DNA from: Steroidobacteraceae bacterium
Lineage (GTDB): Bacteria > Pseudomonadota > Gammaproteobacteria > Steroidobacterales > Steroidobacteraceae
Reading direction: 5' to 3'
Assembly (NCBI GenBank): GCA_027531255.1
Contig: JAPZRU010000005.1
Coordinates: 124,001 to 188,000 of the forward strand
DNA length: 64,000 nt
The notes under the pieces are model-generated. The model searched no databases, had not been told where the DNA came from, and was given only the letters and a program-made list of their open reading frames with translations. Positions within the stretch are counted from its first letter, which is position 1; every line of letters starts with the position of its first letter. Positions 54,680 through 64,000 of the stretch are shown in pieces. Made by a program: the position numbers and the translations under genes.

Positions 54680-55603
54680 GACGCCGACGGCGGCGGCCGA
54701 GAGGTAGGAGATCGGCGCGGAAGCGCGGTCCTCGAACGTGACCTCTTCCCACGCGGTACGGTCCGCCATCAGCGCACGGACCAGCCGGTTGTTCAGGCCG
54801 TGGCCCGACTTGAAGGCCGAGAACTCGCCGACGAGGCCGTGGCCGAGCAGGTAAAGGTCCCCGATCGCGTCGAGGATCTTGTGCTTCACGAACTCGTCCT
54901 CGAAGCGCAGGCCGTCCTCGTTCAGCACGCGGAAGTCGTCGAGAACGATGGCGTTGTCCATCGTGCCGCCGAGCCCGAGGTTGCGGGCCCGCATCTTCTC
55001 GAGGTCGCGCATGAAGCCGAACGTCCGCGCGCGGCTGATCTCGCGCAGGAACGACGTGGTCGAGAAGTCCATCGTCGCGCGCTGCGAGCGCTTGCGGAAC
55101 ACCGGGTGGTCGAACTCGATCTCGAAGTTGACCTTGAAGCCGTCGAAGGGCTCGAAGCGCGCCCACTTGTCGCCGTCGCGGACCTCGACGGGCTTGCGGA
55201 TGCGGACGAAGCGCTTCGCGGCGTTCTGCTCCTCCATGCCGGCCGACTGCAGCAGGAACACGAACGGCGCGGCGCTGCCGTCCATGATCGGCACCTCGGC
55301 CGCCGAAAGCTCGATGTAGGCGTTGTCGACCCCGAGGCCGGCGAACGCAGACATCAGGTGCTCGACGGTCGAGACCTTCACGCCACCGCCCGCGTCCAGG
55401 TTCGCGAGCGTGGTGCCGAGCATCGTGTCGACGACGTAGTCCGCGCGTGCGGCGACGTCGACCGGCTCGTCGAGATCGGTGCGCCGGAACACGAGTCCGG
55501 TGTTGGGCGCGGCGGGACGCAGGGTCATGAGCACCTTGCGGCCCGTGTGCAGCCCGACGCCCGTAGCGTGGACCGTGTTCTTCAGCGTTCTCTGCTTCAG
55601 CAT
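54677..55603 (-). CDS. lpxC: UDP-3-O-acyl-N-acetylglucosamine deacetylase
   Basis: Zinc amidase that commits UDP-GlcNAc to lipid A synthesis. The 308-residue protein has the zinc ligand His in [17 protein letters not shown], the ligands His and Asp in [15 protein letters not shown], the conserved [11 protein letters not shown] (substrate Glu/Asp region) and [40 protein letters not shown] is the canonical start. A sigma-70-like promoter lies at 55693-55721, so it can be transcribed apart from ftsZ, as in E. coli. Confidence 0.98.
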   Translation of the reverse strand: MLKQRTLKNTVHATGVGLHTGRKVLMTLRPAAPNTGLVFRRTDLDEPVDVAARADYVVDTMLGTTLANLDAGGGVKVSTVEHLMSAFAGLGVDNAYIELSAAEVPIMDGSAAPFVFLLQSAGMEEQNAAKRFVRIRKPVEVRDGDKWARFEPFDGFKVNFEIEFDHPVFRKRSQRATMDFSTTSFLREISRARTFGFMRDLEKMRARNLGLGGTMDNAIVLDDFRVLNEDGLRFEDEFVKHKILDAIGDLYLLGHGLVGEFSAFKSGHGLNNRLVRALMADRTAWEEVTFEDRASAPISYLSAAAVGV

Positions 55604-55930
55604 GTCCTGTTCCGTCCGCGGCTTCCGCGCGACCGTCGGCGCCGAGGCGCCGAGGCGCCGCCGGCCTCCCGGATCTGCCGGGCAGATCGATCAGTCTAAG
55701 GGTGCGTACCGTGCCCCTCAACCGTTGCCCTTTCGCGACAGGTGCGGCGGAGGCAGGGCGGTCGGCGCACGGTCGAGGACCCTGGCCGGCCAGCCCAGGA
55801 GCCCTGCCGACGGCTCGACCGCGGGGCCCCGGGGCGCCGCGGAGCGCTGGGCGCGGAGTCGTCCGCGCGCCAGCGCGTTCAGCCGCCGGTCGTCCCGCAT
55901 GCGCCGCTCCCGGACCCGTCGACGCCCCGC
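55604..55930. other. Gap between ftsZ and lpxC
   Basis: 327 bp with no credible gene. It holds the lpxC promoter (55693-55721) and otherwise nothing that I can name. Confidence 0.5.
55693..55721 (-). promoter_or_regulatory. Sigma-70 promoter of lpxC
   Basis: On the minus strand TTGAGG (55716-55721), exactly 17 bp, TAGACT (55693-55698). About 90 bp of leader would precede the lpxC start. Confidence 0.6.
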
Positions 55931-57112
55931 TCAGTCCGCCTGCCGGCGCAGGAACGCCGGGATGTCGAGCAGGTCGTCGCTCTCGAGGTCCGCGCGCAGC
56001 CCGTCGCCCACCGCGGTCTTGCGCTGGATCGCCGGCCGCTCGAGCTGCGACCAGTCCGGCGCGCTCGCCGCGACCGCGGGCTTCCTGACCACGCGCATCG
56101 TCGGCTGCTGCTCCGTGCGGTGCTGCTGCTGCGCCGGGGTGATCGTGCGCGTGACCGGGCGACCCAGGCCGGTCGCGACCACCGTGACGCGCAGCTCGTC
56201 CTTCATGTCCGGCTCGATCACGGTGCCGACCACCACGGTCGCGTCCTCGCTCGCGAACTGCTTGACGGTGTTGCCGACCTCCTCGAACTCGCCGATCGCC
56301 ATGTCCATGCCGGCGGTGACGTTGACGAGGATGCCCTGCGCGCCCGCGAGGTTGATGTCCTCGAGCAGCGGGCTCGACACCGCCATCTCGGCGGCGACGC
56401 GCGCGCGGTCCTCGCCGGTGGCGTGGCCGGTGCCCATCATCGCCATGCCGGTCTCGCTCATCACCGTGCGCACGTCGGCGAAGTCGACGTTGATCAGGCC
56501 GGGCCGCGTGATCAGCTCGGCGATGCCCTGCACCGCGCCCTGCAGCACGCCGTTGGCCGACTGGAAGGCGTCGAGCAGGCGGGTCTTCGGGCCGAGCACG
56601 CTGAGCAGCTTCTGGTTCGGGATCGTGATCAGCGAGTCGACGTACTTGCCGAGTTCGGCGATGCCCATGTCGGCGACCGACATGCGCTTGTTGCCCTCCA
56701 TCGTGAACGGCCGCGTGACGACCGCGACCGTCAGGATGCCGAGCTCCTTCGCGGCCTGCGCGACGACCGGCGCCGCGCCCGTGCCCGTGCCGCCGCCCAT
56801 GCCGGCGGTGATGAAGAGCATGTCGCAGCCTTCGATCAGCTCGATGATCCGGTCGCGGTCCTCCATCGCCGCCTGGCGGCCGACGTCGGGATTCGCGCCG
56901 GCGCCGAGGCCCTTCGTGATGTTCGAGCCGATCTGCAGCGTGGTCTTGACCGCCGCCTTCTTCAGCACCTGCGCGTCGGTGTTCAGGCAGATGAACTCCA
57001 CGCCCTCGATGCCCGAGGTGAGCATGTGGTCGACGGCATTGCAGCCGGCGCCGCCGACGCCGAGCACCTTGATGACGGCGTTCTGGCTGTAGGCATCCAT
57101 CAGTTCGAACAT
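55931..57112 (-). CDS. ftsZ: Cell division GTPase FtsZ
   Basis: Tubulin-like GTPase that forms the Z-ring. The 393-residue protein has the tubulin signature GMGGGTGTGAAPVVA, the T7 loop NVDFADVRTVM and the C-terminal peptide DLLDIPAFLRRQAD that binds FtsA and ZipA. The start MFELMDAYSQNAVIKVLGVG is normal. 58 bp separate it from ftsA. The C-terminal linker is Gln/Ala-rich. Confidence 0.99.
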   Translation of the reverse strand: MFELMDAYSQNAVIKVLGVGGAGCNAVDHMLTSGIEGVEFICLNTDAQVLKKAAVKTTLQIGSNITKGLGAGANPDVGRQAAMEDRDRIIELIEGCDMLFITAGMGGGTGTGAAPVVAQAAKELGILTVAVVTRPFTMEGNKRMSVADMGIAELGKYVDSLITIPNQKLLSVLGPKTRLLDAFQSANGVLQGAVQGIAELITRPGLINVDFADVRTVMSETGMAMMGTGHATGEDRARVAAEMAVSSPLLEDINLAGAQGILVNVTAGMDMAIGEFEEVGNTVKQFASEDATVVVGTVIEPDMKDELRVTVVATGLGRPVTRTITPAQQQHRTEQQPTMRVVRKPAVAASAPDWSQLERPAIQRKTAVGDGLRADLESDDLLDIPAFLRRQAD

Positions 57113-57170
57113 GTGAGGCTCCTTGGACGTGAATCGGAAAGACGAGAGTGAGGGGTGAAGCGAAGCGAAC

Positions 57171-58409
57171 TCAGAAGTAGCCCTGGAACCACGACTTCAT
57201 GCGGTCGAGCACGTTCGTGGCGTTGCCGCCGAGCGCCGGGCGCGCCGCGCCCGCGAGGTCGACCTGCGACCGCGCGTAGAGCAGCAGGCCCACGCCGGTG
57301 GCGTGGATGGGATTCCGGACGACGTCGACGAGGCCGGTGACGCCCTGTGGCTGGCCGAGCCGCACCGGCACGTGGAAGACTTCCTCGGCGAGCTCGACGG
57401 CGCCTTCCATCTTGGCGCTGCCGCCGGTCAGCACGATGCCGGCGGCGATGCCCTCCTCGAAGCCCGAGCGGCGCAGCTCGTCGCGCACGAGGTTGTACAG
57501 CTCCTCGTAGCGCGGCTCGACGATCTCGGCGAGCGTCTGGCGGGCGAGCCGGCGCGGCGGACGGTCGCCGACGCTCGGCACCTCGATCGTCTCGTCCGGA
57601 TTCGCGAGCTGCGACAGCGCGCAGGCGTAGCGGATCTTGATCTCCTCCGCGTGCTGCGTCGGCGTGCGCATCGAGACCGCGATGTCGTTCGTGACCTGGT
57701 CGCCTGCGATCGGGATCACGGCGGTGTGGCGCAGCGCGCCGCCGGCGAACACCGCGAGGTCGGTCGTGCCGCCGCCGATGTCGACGAGGCAGACGCCCAG
57801 TTCCTTCTCGTCGTCGGTCAGCACCGCGTACGAGGACGCCCACTGCTCGAGCACGATGTCCTCGACCTCGAGCCCGCAGCGCTGCACGCACTTGACGATG
57901 TTCTGCGCCGCGCTCTCGGCGCCCGTGACGATGTGCACGCGCGCCTCGAGGCGCACGCCGGACATGCCGATCGGGTCGCGGATGCCCTCCTGGCTGTCGA
58001 TGATGAACTCCTGCGGGATCACGTGGACGATGCGCTGGTCGGCCGGCAGCGCGACCGCCTGCGCGGCGTCCATCACGCGCGCAACGTCGCCCTGCGTGAC
58101 CTCCTTGTCCTTGATCGCGACGATGCCGTGGCTGTTCAGGCTGCGGACGTGGCTGCCGGCGATGCCCGTGTGCACCGCGTTGATCTCGACGCCGGCCATC
58201 AGCTCGGCCTGCTCGACCGCGCGCTGGATCGACTGCACCGTCGAGTCGATGTTGACGACCACGCCGCGCTTCAGGCCGCGCGAGGGGTGCGAGCCGATCC
58301 CGATCACCTCGAGCTCGCCGTCGGGCTTCAGCTCGCCGACGAGCGCGACCACCTTCGAGGTGCCGATGTCGAGCCCGACGATAAGGTTCCGATCCGTCCG
58401 TTTAGGCAT
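57171..58409 (-). CDS. ftsA: Cell division protein FtsA
   Basis: Actin-like ATPase that tethers FtsZ to the membrane and recruits later division proteins. The 412-residue product has the phosphate loop VGLDIGTSKVVALVG, VCLVDIGGGTTDLAVF, the adenosine loop GIVLTGGSAKMEGA and a C-terminal amphipathic helix (DRMKSWFQGYF) for membrane binding. The start overlaps the ftsQ stop by 8 bp. Confidence 0.98.
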   Translation of the reverse strand: MPKRTDRNLIVGLDIGTSKVVALVGELKPDGELEVIGIGSHPSRGLKRGVVVNIDSTVQSIQRAVEQAELMAGVEINAVHTGIAGSHVRSLNSHGIVAIKDKEVTQGDVARVMDAAQAVALPADQRIVHVIPQEFIIDSQEGIRDPIGMSGVRLEARVHIVTGAESAAQNIVKCVQRCGLEVEDIVLEQWASSYAVLTDDEKELGVCLVDIGGGTTDLAVFAGGALRHTAVIPIAGDQVTNDIAVSMRTPTQHAEEIKIRYACALSQLANPDETIEVPSVGDRPPRRLARQTLAEIVEPRYEELYNLVRDELRRSGFEEGIAAGIVLTGGSAKMEGAVELAEEVFHVPVRLGQPQGVTGLVDVVRNPIHATGVGLLLYARSQVDLAGAARPALGGNATNVLDRMKSWFQGYF

Positions 58410-59232
58410 CTTGGTCCAGGTCCCGTTGCACTGTCGGCTGCACGGTCGGCGCGGCGGCGCTCGCCGCAGCGGCCGTCCGCCAGCCCACCGAGAATCCGTT
58501 GGAGTAACGCATGTCCACGTAGGCGATGTCGTTCGCGCGGGCGGCGACCACCGGCGCGCCGACGGCGATGAAGCGCTCCATCCGGCTCTCGAGCTGCTTG
58601 CGCCCGAGCCGCACGGTCACGCCGTTCGAGAGTTCGAGCTCCCAGGCGCCGCGGGCGTCGAGGCGCAGGCTAGTGACGCGCAGCCCCGCCTCCACGAGCC
58701 GCGGGTAGACCTGGAAGTAGAGCGCGGCGACCTGCGCCTCCGTGCCGTCCGGGCCCGCGAGCTGCGGCAGTTCCGGCGGCGCGTGCCGCGCGTGCCTGAC
58801 GAACAGCTCGCCGCGCGTGTTCAGCAGGCCGGACGCGCCCCAGCGGGCCGCCGCGACCTGCTCGGTCACCTGCACCTGCAGGCCGTCCGGCCACCGCCGC
58901 TGCACGCGCGCGCGATCGACCCACGGCAGTTCCTCGATCGCCGACTGCAGCGCGTCGAGGTCGGCCGTGACGAAGCCGCCCGCCAGCCGATCGCGCACGA
59001 CGCGCTCCACGTCCGCCGGCTGCACGCGCTGGAATGCGCCCGCCATCTCCACCGTGCGCACCGGGCGGTTCAGCGCGAACGTGAGCGAGAGCGCGAGCCC
59101 GGCGACCGCCGCGCACCCGACCAGCACCGAGCCCAGGCGAGCCCAGTTCACCTCGGGCAGGACGAAGCGCCGGCGCTCGACGCGCTTGCGGTTCTTCCGA
59201 CGCAGGCTCAGCCAGTCGGCGAAGCGGCTCAC
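58402..59232 (-). CDS. ftsQ: Cell division protein FtsQ
   Basis: Bitopic inner-membrane protein that links FtsA/Z to FtsB/L in the divisome. The 276-residue product has a basic cytoplasmic start ([15 protein letters not shown]), one membrane helix (around residues 33-53), the POTRA domain ([20 protein letters not shown]) and a beta domain, ending in the Ala-rich region [11 protein letters not shown] at 59230-59232 overlaps the ddl stop (GTGA). Sequence diverges strongly in this family, so the call leans on gene order too. Confidence 0.93.
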   Translation of the reverse strand: MSRFADWLSLRRKNRKRVERRRFVLPEVNWARLGSVLVGCAAVAGLALSLTFALNRPVRTVEMAGAFQRVQPADVERVVRDRLAGGFVTADLDALQSAIEELPWVDRARVQRRWPDGLQVQVTEQVAAARWGASGLLNTRGELFVRHARHAPPELPQLAGPDGTEAQVAALYFQVYPRLVEAGLRVTSLRLDARGAWELELSNGVTVRLGRKQLESRMERFIAVGAPVVAARANDIAYVDMRYSNGFSVGWRTAAAASAAAPTVQPTVQRDLDQDA

Positions 59233-60170
59233 CGGCGCGCACCTCCGTCGCGGTCGAAGCTGGTCTCGAGGATCCGCCAGACGAGCTCGTCGAACTCGAT
59301 GCCGGTGGCGCGCGCCGCCTTGGGCACCAGCGAGTGGCTGGTCATGCCGGGCGTCGTGTTGACCTCGAGCAGGAAGTTGCGGCCGGCGCGGTCGCGCATC
59401 ACGTCCACGCGGCCCCAGCCGTGGCAGCCGGCGGCGCGGAACGCGGCCAGCGCGAGCGCGCGCATCTCCGCCTCCGCGGCGCCCGCGAGGCCGGGACAGA
59501 GGTACTGCGTGTCCTCGGCCACGTACTTGGCGTGGTAGTCGTAGTACTCGCCGGCCGGCACGATCCGGATCGTCGGCAGCGCGACGTCGCCCAGGATGCC
59601 GACCGTGTACTCGCCGCCCTCGATGAGCTCCTCCACCAGGAGCTCGCCGGGATAGCGGGCCGCGAGCTCGACCGCCGCGGGCAGGTCCTCGGCCGCGAAC
59701 ACGCGGGACACGCCCACGCTCGAGCCCTCGCACGAGGGCTTCACGATCAGCGGCAGCCCGATGCGGGCGGCGACCGCCGCGACGTCCTCGCCCTTGGCGA
59801 GGCGCGCGTAGCGCGGCGTCGGCAGGCCGAGCGACATCCACACCTGCTTGGTGCGGATCTTGTCGAGCGTCAGCGCGGAGCCGAGCACGCCGGAGCCGGT
59901 GTACGGCACGCCGAGCGCCTCGAGCAGCCCCTGCACGACGCCGTTCTCGCCCTCGCCGCCGTGCATGATGTTGAAGACGCGGTCGAAGCGGCCCTGGTCG
60001 AGCGCGCTGACGAGCGCCGGGATGCCATCGACCGGCTGCGCGTCGACGCCCCGCTGCCGCAGCGCCTCGAGCACGTTGGCGCCACTGTTCAGCGACACCT
60101 CGCGCTCGGACGAGGTGCCGCCGAGCAGCACGGCGACGCGCCCGAAGGCCTTAGGGTCGCGCGCGGTCAC
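59229..60170 (-). CDS. ddl: D-alanine--D-alanine ligase
   Basis: Forms the D-Ala-D-Ala dipeptide for peptidoglycan. The 313-residue ATP-grasp enzyme has [19 protein letters not shown], the [18 protein letters not shown] motif, [13 protein letters not shown], and [21 protein letters not shown] at 60168-60170 overlaps the murB stop (GTGA). The position before ftsQ is that of ddlB. Confidence 0.96.
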   Translation of the reverse strand: MTARDPKAFGRVAVLLGGTSSEREVSLNSGANVLEALRQRGVDAQPVDGIPALVSALDQGRFDRVFNIMHGGEGENGVVQGLLEALGVPYTGSGVLGSALTLDKIRTKQVWMSLGLPTPRYARLAKGEDVAAVAARIGLPLIVKPSCEGSSVGVSRVFAAEDLPAAVELAARYPGELLVEELIEGGEYTVGILGDVALPTIRIVPAGEYYDYHAKYVAEDTQYLCPGLAGAAEAEMRALALAAFRAAGCHGWGRVDVMRDRAGRNFLLEVNTTPGMTSHSLVPKAARATGIEFDELVWRILETSFDRDGGARR

Positions 60171-61080
60171 GCCTGCTCTCCCACGATTCGCACCTCGGTC
60201 GAGAGACGCACGCCGTGCGCGCGCTCGACGACGTCGCGCACGTGCGCGATCAGCCGCTCGAGATCCTCGGCCGTGGCCTCGCCCTCGTTGATCAGGAAGT
60301 TCGCGTGCTTGGTCGACACGCGGGCACCGCCGATCGCGAAGCCCTTGAGGCCCGCGGCCTCGATCAGCCGCGCGGCGTGGTCGCCGGGGGGATTCGTGAA
60401 CGTCGAGCCGCAGCTCCACTCGCCGATCGGCTGGGTCTCGCGGCGGCGCTCCAGCAGCACCTTGATGCCGTCGAGCGTCGCGTCGGGCCGCGGCTCGAAC
60501 TCGAAGCGCGCGCCCACGAACCACTCCTGCGGGGCCGGCGACTCGACGTGGCGGTAGCCGTAGCGGTACTCGGCGGCGGCGCGCGTGCGGCGCGTGCCGC
60601 CGCGGTCCACGACGTCCACGGCCACGACGTGCGGCCAGGTCTCGCCGCCCCACGCGCCGGCGTTCATCGCCAGCGCACCGCCGACCGTGCCGGGGATGCC
60701 GGCGAAGAACTCCGCGGGGCCGAGGCCCCACTTCACGCACTGGCGGGCGACGCGCGCGCAGGGCACGCCGGCGTCGGCGTGCACCCGCGTATCGTCGAGG
60801 CGCTCGAGCCGGTCGAGGCCGCCGTGCAGCGAGATCGTCACGCCTCGCAGTCCACCGTCGCGCACCAGCACGTTGCTGCCGAGACCGACGAAATGCACCG
60901 GCACGCTCGCCGGCAGGTGGCGCAGGAACGCCGCCAGCTCGTCGGCATCCGCGGGCTCGTACCACGCGTCCGCCGGCCCGCCGACGTGCCACGAGGTGTG
61001 ACGCGCCAGCGGCTCGTCGAAGCGCACGCGTGGCAGGAACTCTCGCGCGATCGAGCGGCGGTCGAGGAGCGCGCTGGCGT

Positions 61081-61084
<4 letters not shown>
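60167..61084 (-). CDS. murB: UDP-N-acetylenolpyruvoylglucosamine reductase
   Basis: FAD enzyme that reduces enolpyruvyl-UDP-GlcNAc to UDP-MurNAc. The 305-residue protein has [31 protein letters not shown], the flavin loop [39 protein letters not shown] (catalytic Ser) and [10 protein letters not shown]. It is of the shorter type without the extra C-terminal domain. The ATG overlaps the murC stop (ATGA). Confidence 0.96.
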
Positions 61085-62531
<1,447 letters not shown>

Positions 62532-62535
<4 letters not shown>

Positions 62536-63614
62536 GGACGACCCCCCGCGGCCGCGAAGCAGAGATCCGCGAGCCGCTCGGCCGCGCCCGGGTGCGCCGC
62601 GGCGCGCGCGGCCTCGGCCATCGCGGCCCGGCGGCGCGGATCGTGGCCCACGACGCCCTGCAGTTCCTGCGCGAGCCGCTCCGCGGTCAGCGTCGCCTCG
62701 GGCAGCAGCACGGCCGCGCCGCGGCTGGCGAGGAAGCGCGCGTTCGCGGTCTGGTGGTCGTCCACTGCGGCCGGGAACGGCACCAGCAGGCTCGGCAGGC
62801 CCGCGGCCGCGAGCTCCGCGACCGTGAGCGCGCCGCTGCGGCAGACCGCGGCGTCCGCCCACGCGTACGCGCCGGCCATGTCGTCGATGAATTCCCGCAC
62901 GTCGGCCTCGATGCCCGCGGCCGCGTAGGCCTTCGCGACCTCGTCGCGACGGTTGCGACCGGTCTGATGCAGCACCTCGGGACGCTCGCGCGGCGGCAGC
63001 AGCGCCAGCGCGGCGGGCACCAGCCGGTTGATCGCGGCCGCGCCCTGGCTGCCGCCGAACACGAGCAGTCGGGCTCGCGAGTGCGTCGCCGCGCGCGCCG
63101 CGGGCGGCGGCAGCGACTCGATTTCCGTGCGCACCGGGTTGCCGGTGACGACCGCGCCCGTCCCCGCGCCGAACGCGTTCGGGAACGCGCACGCGACCGT
63201 GCGGGCGAAGCGCGCGAGCACCCGGTTGGTGAAGCCGGCGATCGCGTTCTGCTCGTGGATCACCAGCGGCCGGCGCGTGAGCCACGCGGCGAGGCCGCCC
63301 GGGCCCGCGACGAAGCCGCCGAGCCCGAGCACCACGTCCGGCTGCACGCGCTTCACGGCGGCCAGCGCGTCGGCTAGTGCGCGGAACAGCTTGAACGGCG
63401 CGGCGGCGAGCGTGACGAGTCCCTTGCCGCGCAGGCCGCCCACGCGGACCCACTCGACCGGGATGCCGGCGGCGGGCACCAGCCGCGCCTCGATGCCGGC
63501 CTGGGTTCCGAGCCACGCGACCGCGCAGCCGCGCGACTGCAGCACGCGCGCGACCGCGAGCGCGGGGAACACGTGCCCGCCGGTGCCGCCGGCCATGATC
63601 AGCACGCGCTTCAC
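62532..63614 (-). CDS. murG: UDP-N-acetylglucosamine--MurNAc-(pentapeptide) pyrophosphoryl-undecaprenol transferase
   Basis: Peripheral inner-membrane glycosyltransferase that makes lipid II. The 360-residue protein has the N-terminal [16 protein letters not shown] loop, [30 protein letters not shown] and the UDP-sugar site region [16 protein letters not shown]. Overlaps ftsW upstream by 4 bp (ATGA). Confidence 0.97.
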
Positions 63615-64000
63615 GGCTTCGGGCCTCCGCGGACCAGCGCCGCCCGCGAGGTCTGCACCTCGTGGTAGACGCGCAGCAGGATGCCGAGCCAGCCGAGCGT
63701 GACCAGCAGGCTCGAGCGGCCGTAGGAAACGAGGGGCAGCGTCAGCCCCTTCGTGGGCAGCAGGCCCATGTTCACGCCCATGTTGATCAGCGCCTGCAGA
63801 CCGAACCAGATGCCGAACGCGGCCGCGAGGTAGGCCTGGAACTTCAGCCCCTGCTGCGCGGCCATCTTCGCGATCTGCAGCGAGCGGACCGACAGCGCGA
63901 GCACGAGCGCGACGATCAGCACGATCCCGGCGAAGCCGAGTTCCTCCGCCAGCACCGCGAACACGAAGTCGGTGTGCGCCTCGGGCAGGTAGAAGAGCTT
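63611..64000 (-). CDS. ftsW: Lipid II polymerase FtsW, C-terminal part (cut by window edge)
   Basis: Septal peptidoglycan glycosyltransferase of the SEDS family. Only the last 129 residues are in the window: [20 protein letters not shown], membrane helices, [20 protein letters not shown] and SYGRSSLLV (usual motif SYGGSS; Arg variants are known), then a tail ending VRGGPKP. The stop overlaps the murG start. The order murG-ftsW at this point is canonical. Confidence 0.95.
   Translation of the reverse strand, partial: KLFYLPEAHTDFVFAVLAEELGFAGIVLIVALVLALSVRSLQIAKMAAQQGLKFQAYLAAAFGIWFGLQALINMGVNMGLLPTKGLTLPLVSYGRSSLLVTLGWLGILLRVYHEVQTSRAALVRGGPKP

Noticed and set aside
55718-55900. 60-residue minus-strand frame between ftsZ and lpxC
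   Set aside because: No Shine-Dalgarno, no recognisable motif, overlaps the lpxC promoter.

Overview
The window is a very GC-rich (roughly 70%) chromosomal segment of a gammaproteobacterium. The gene orders pncC-thpR-recA-recX-alaS, pilB-pilC-pilD-coaE-zapD-yacG and secA / M23 peptidase / dciA / lpxC-ftsZ-ftsA-ftsQ-ddl-murB-murC-murG-ftsW are gammaproteobacterial. The TonB receptors, the paired S9 peptidases and the GC content suggest the Xanthomonadales / Nevskiales / Steroidobacterales part of the class; this placement is inference. No rRNA, tRNA, CRISPR array, insertion sequence or prophage was seen.

Layout. 1-3033 (minus): 5' end of alaS, recX, recA, thpR, pncC (DNA repair and SOS). 3379-6329 (plus): TonB receptor and a YkgJ-type Cys-cluster protein. 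6402-10234: small membrane protein, mutS, alpha/beta hydrolase. 10322-19217 (minus): aspS, FmdB-type zinc ribbon, a decayed choice-of-anchor I gene, clpB with a sigma-32 promoter, a ZIP metal transporter, pgeF, rluD. 19333-24260: bamD (plus), then nadE, sucD and sucC (minus). 24560-34366 (plus): a type IV pilus locus (pilS, pilR, sigma-54-driven pilA, pilB with a frameshift, pilC, pilD) followed by coaE, zapD and yacG. 34391-43796: GST, TPMT-like methyltransferase, CurA-like reductase, DPP IV, and a prolyl oligopeptidase translationally coupled to a membrane-anchored winged-helix regulator. 43798-49893: a sigma-54-driven 57-residue gene, aldehyde dehydrogenase, a MutT/thiamine-phosphate-synthase fusion, and a TonB receptor broken by an internal deletion. 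50006-64000: secA, M23 peptidase, dciA, lpxC and the division and cell wall (dcw) cluster running into ftsW.

How they work together. Most of the window is housekeeping. PilS/PilR should activate pilA through the sigma-54 site at 27699-27714, and PilB, PilC and PilD assemble and process the pilus. The dcw genes are strongly coupled: most neighbours overlap by 4 bp. The accessory content is TonB uptake and peptide degradation (two TonB receptors, DPP IV, prolyl oligopeptidase with its own candidate regulator).

Most notable: (i) a second consensus sigma-54 promoter at 44012-44027, with a tandem 14-bp repeat upstream, driving an unknown 57-residue protein; (ii) a family of short GGGG...CCCC palindromes placed at gene ends across the window; (iii) four broken reading frames, two apparently deleted across short direct repeats; (iv) a histone-H1-like lysine/alanine tail on SucD.
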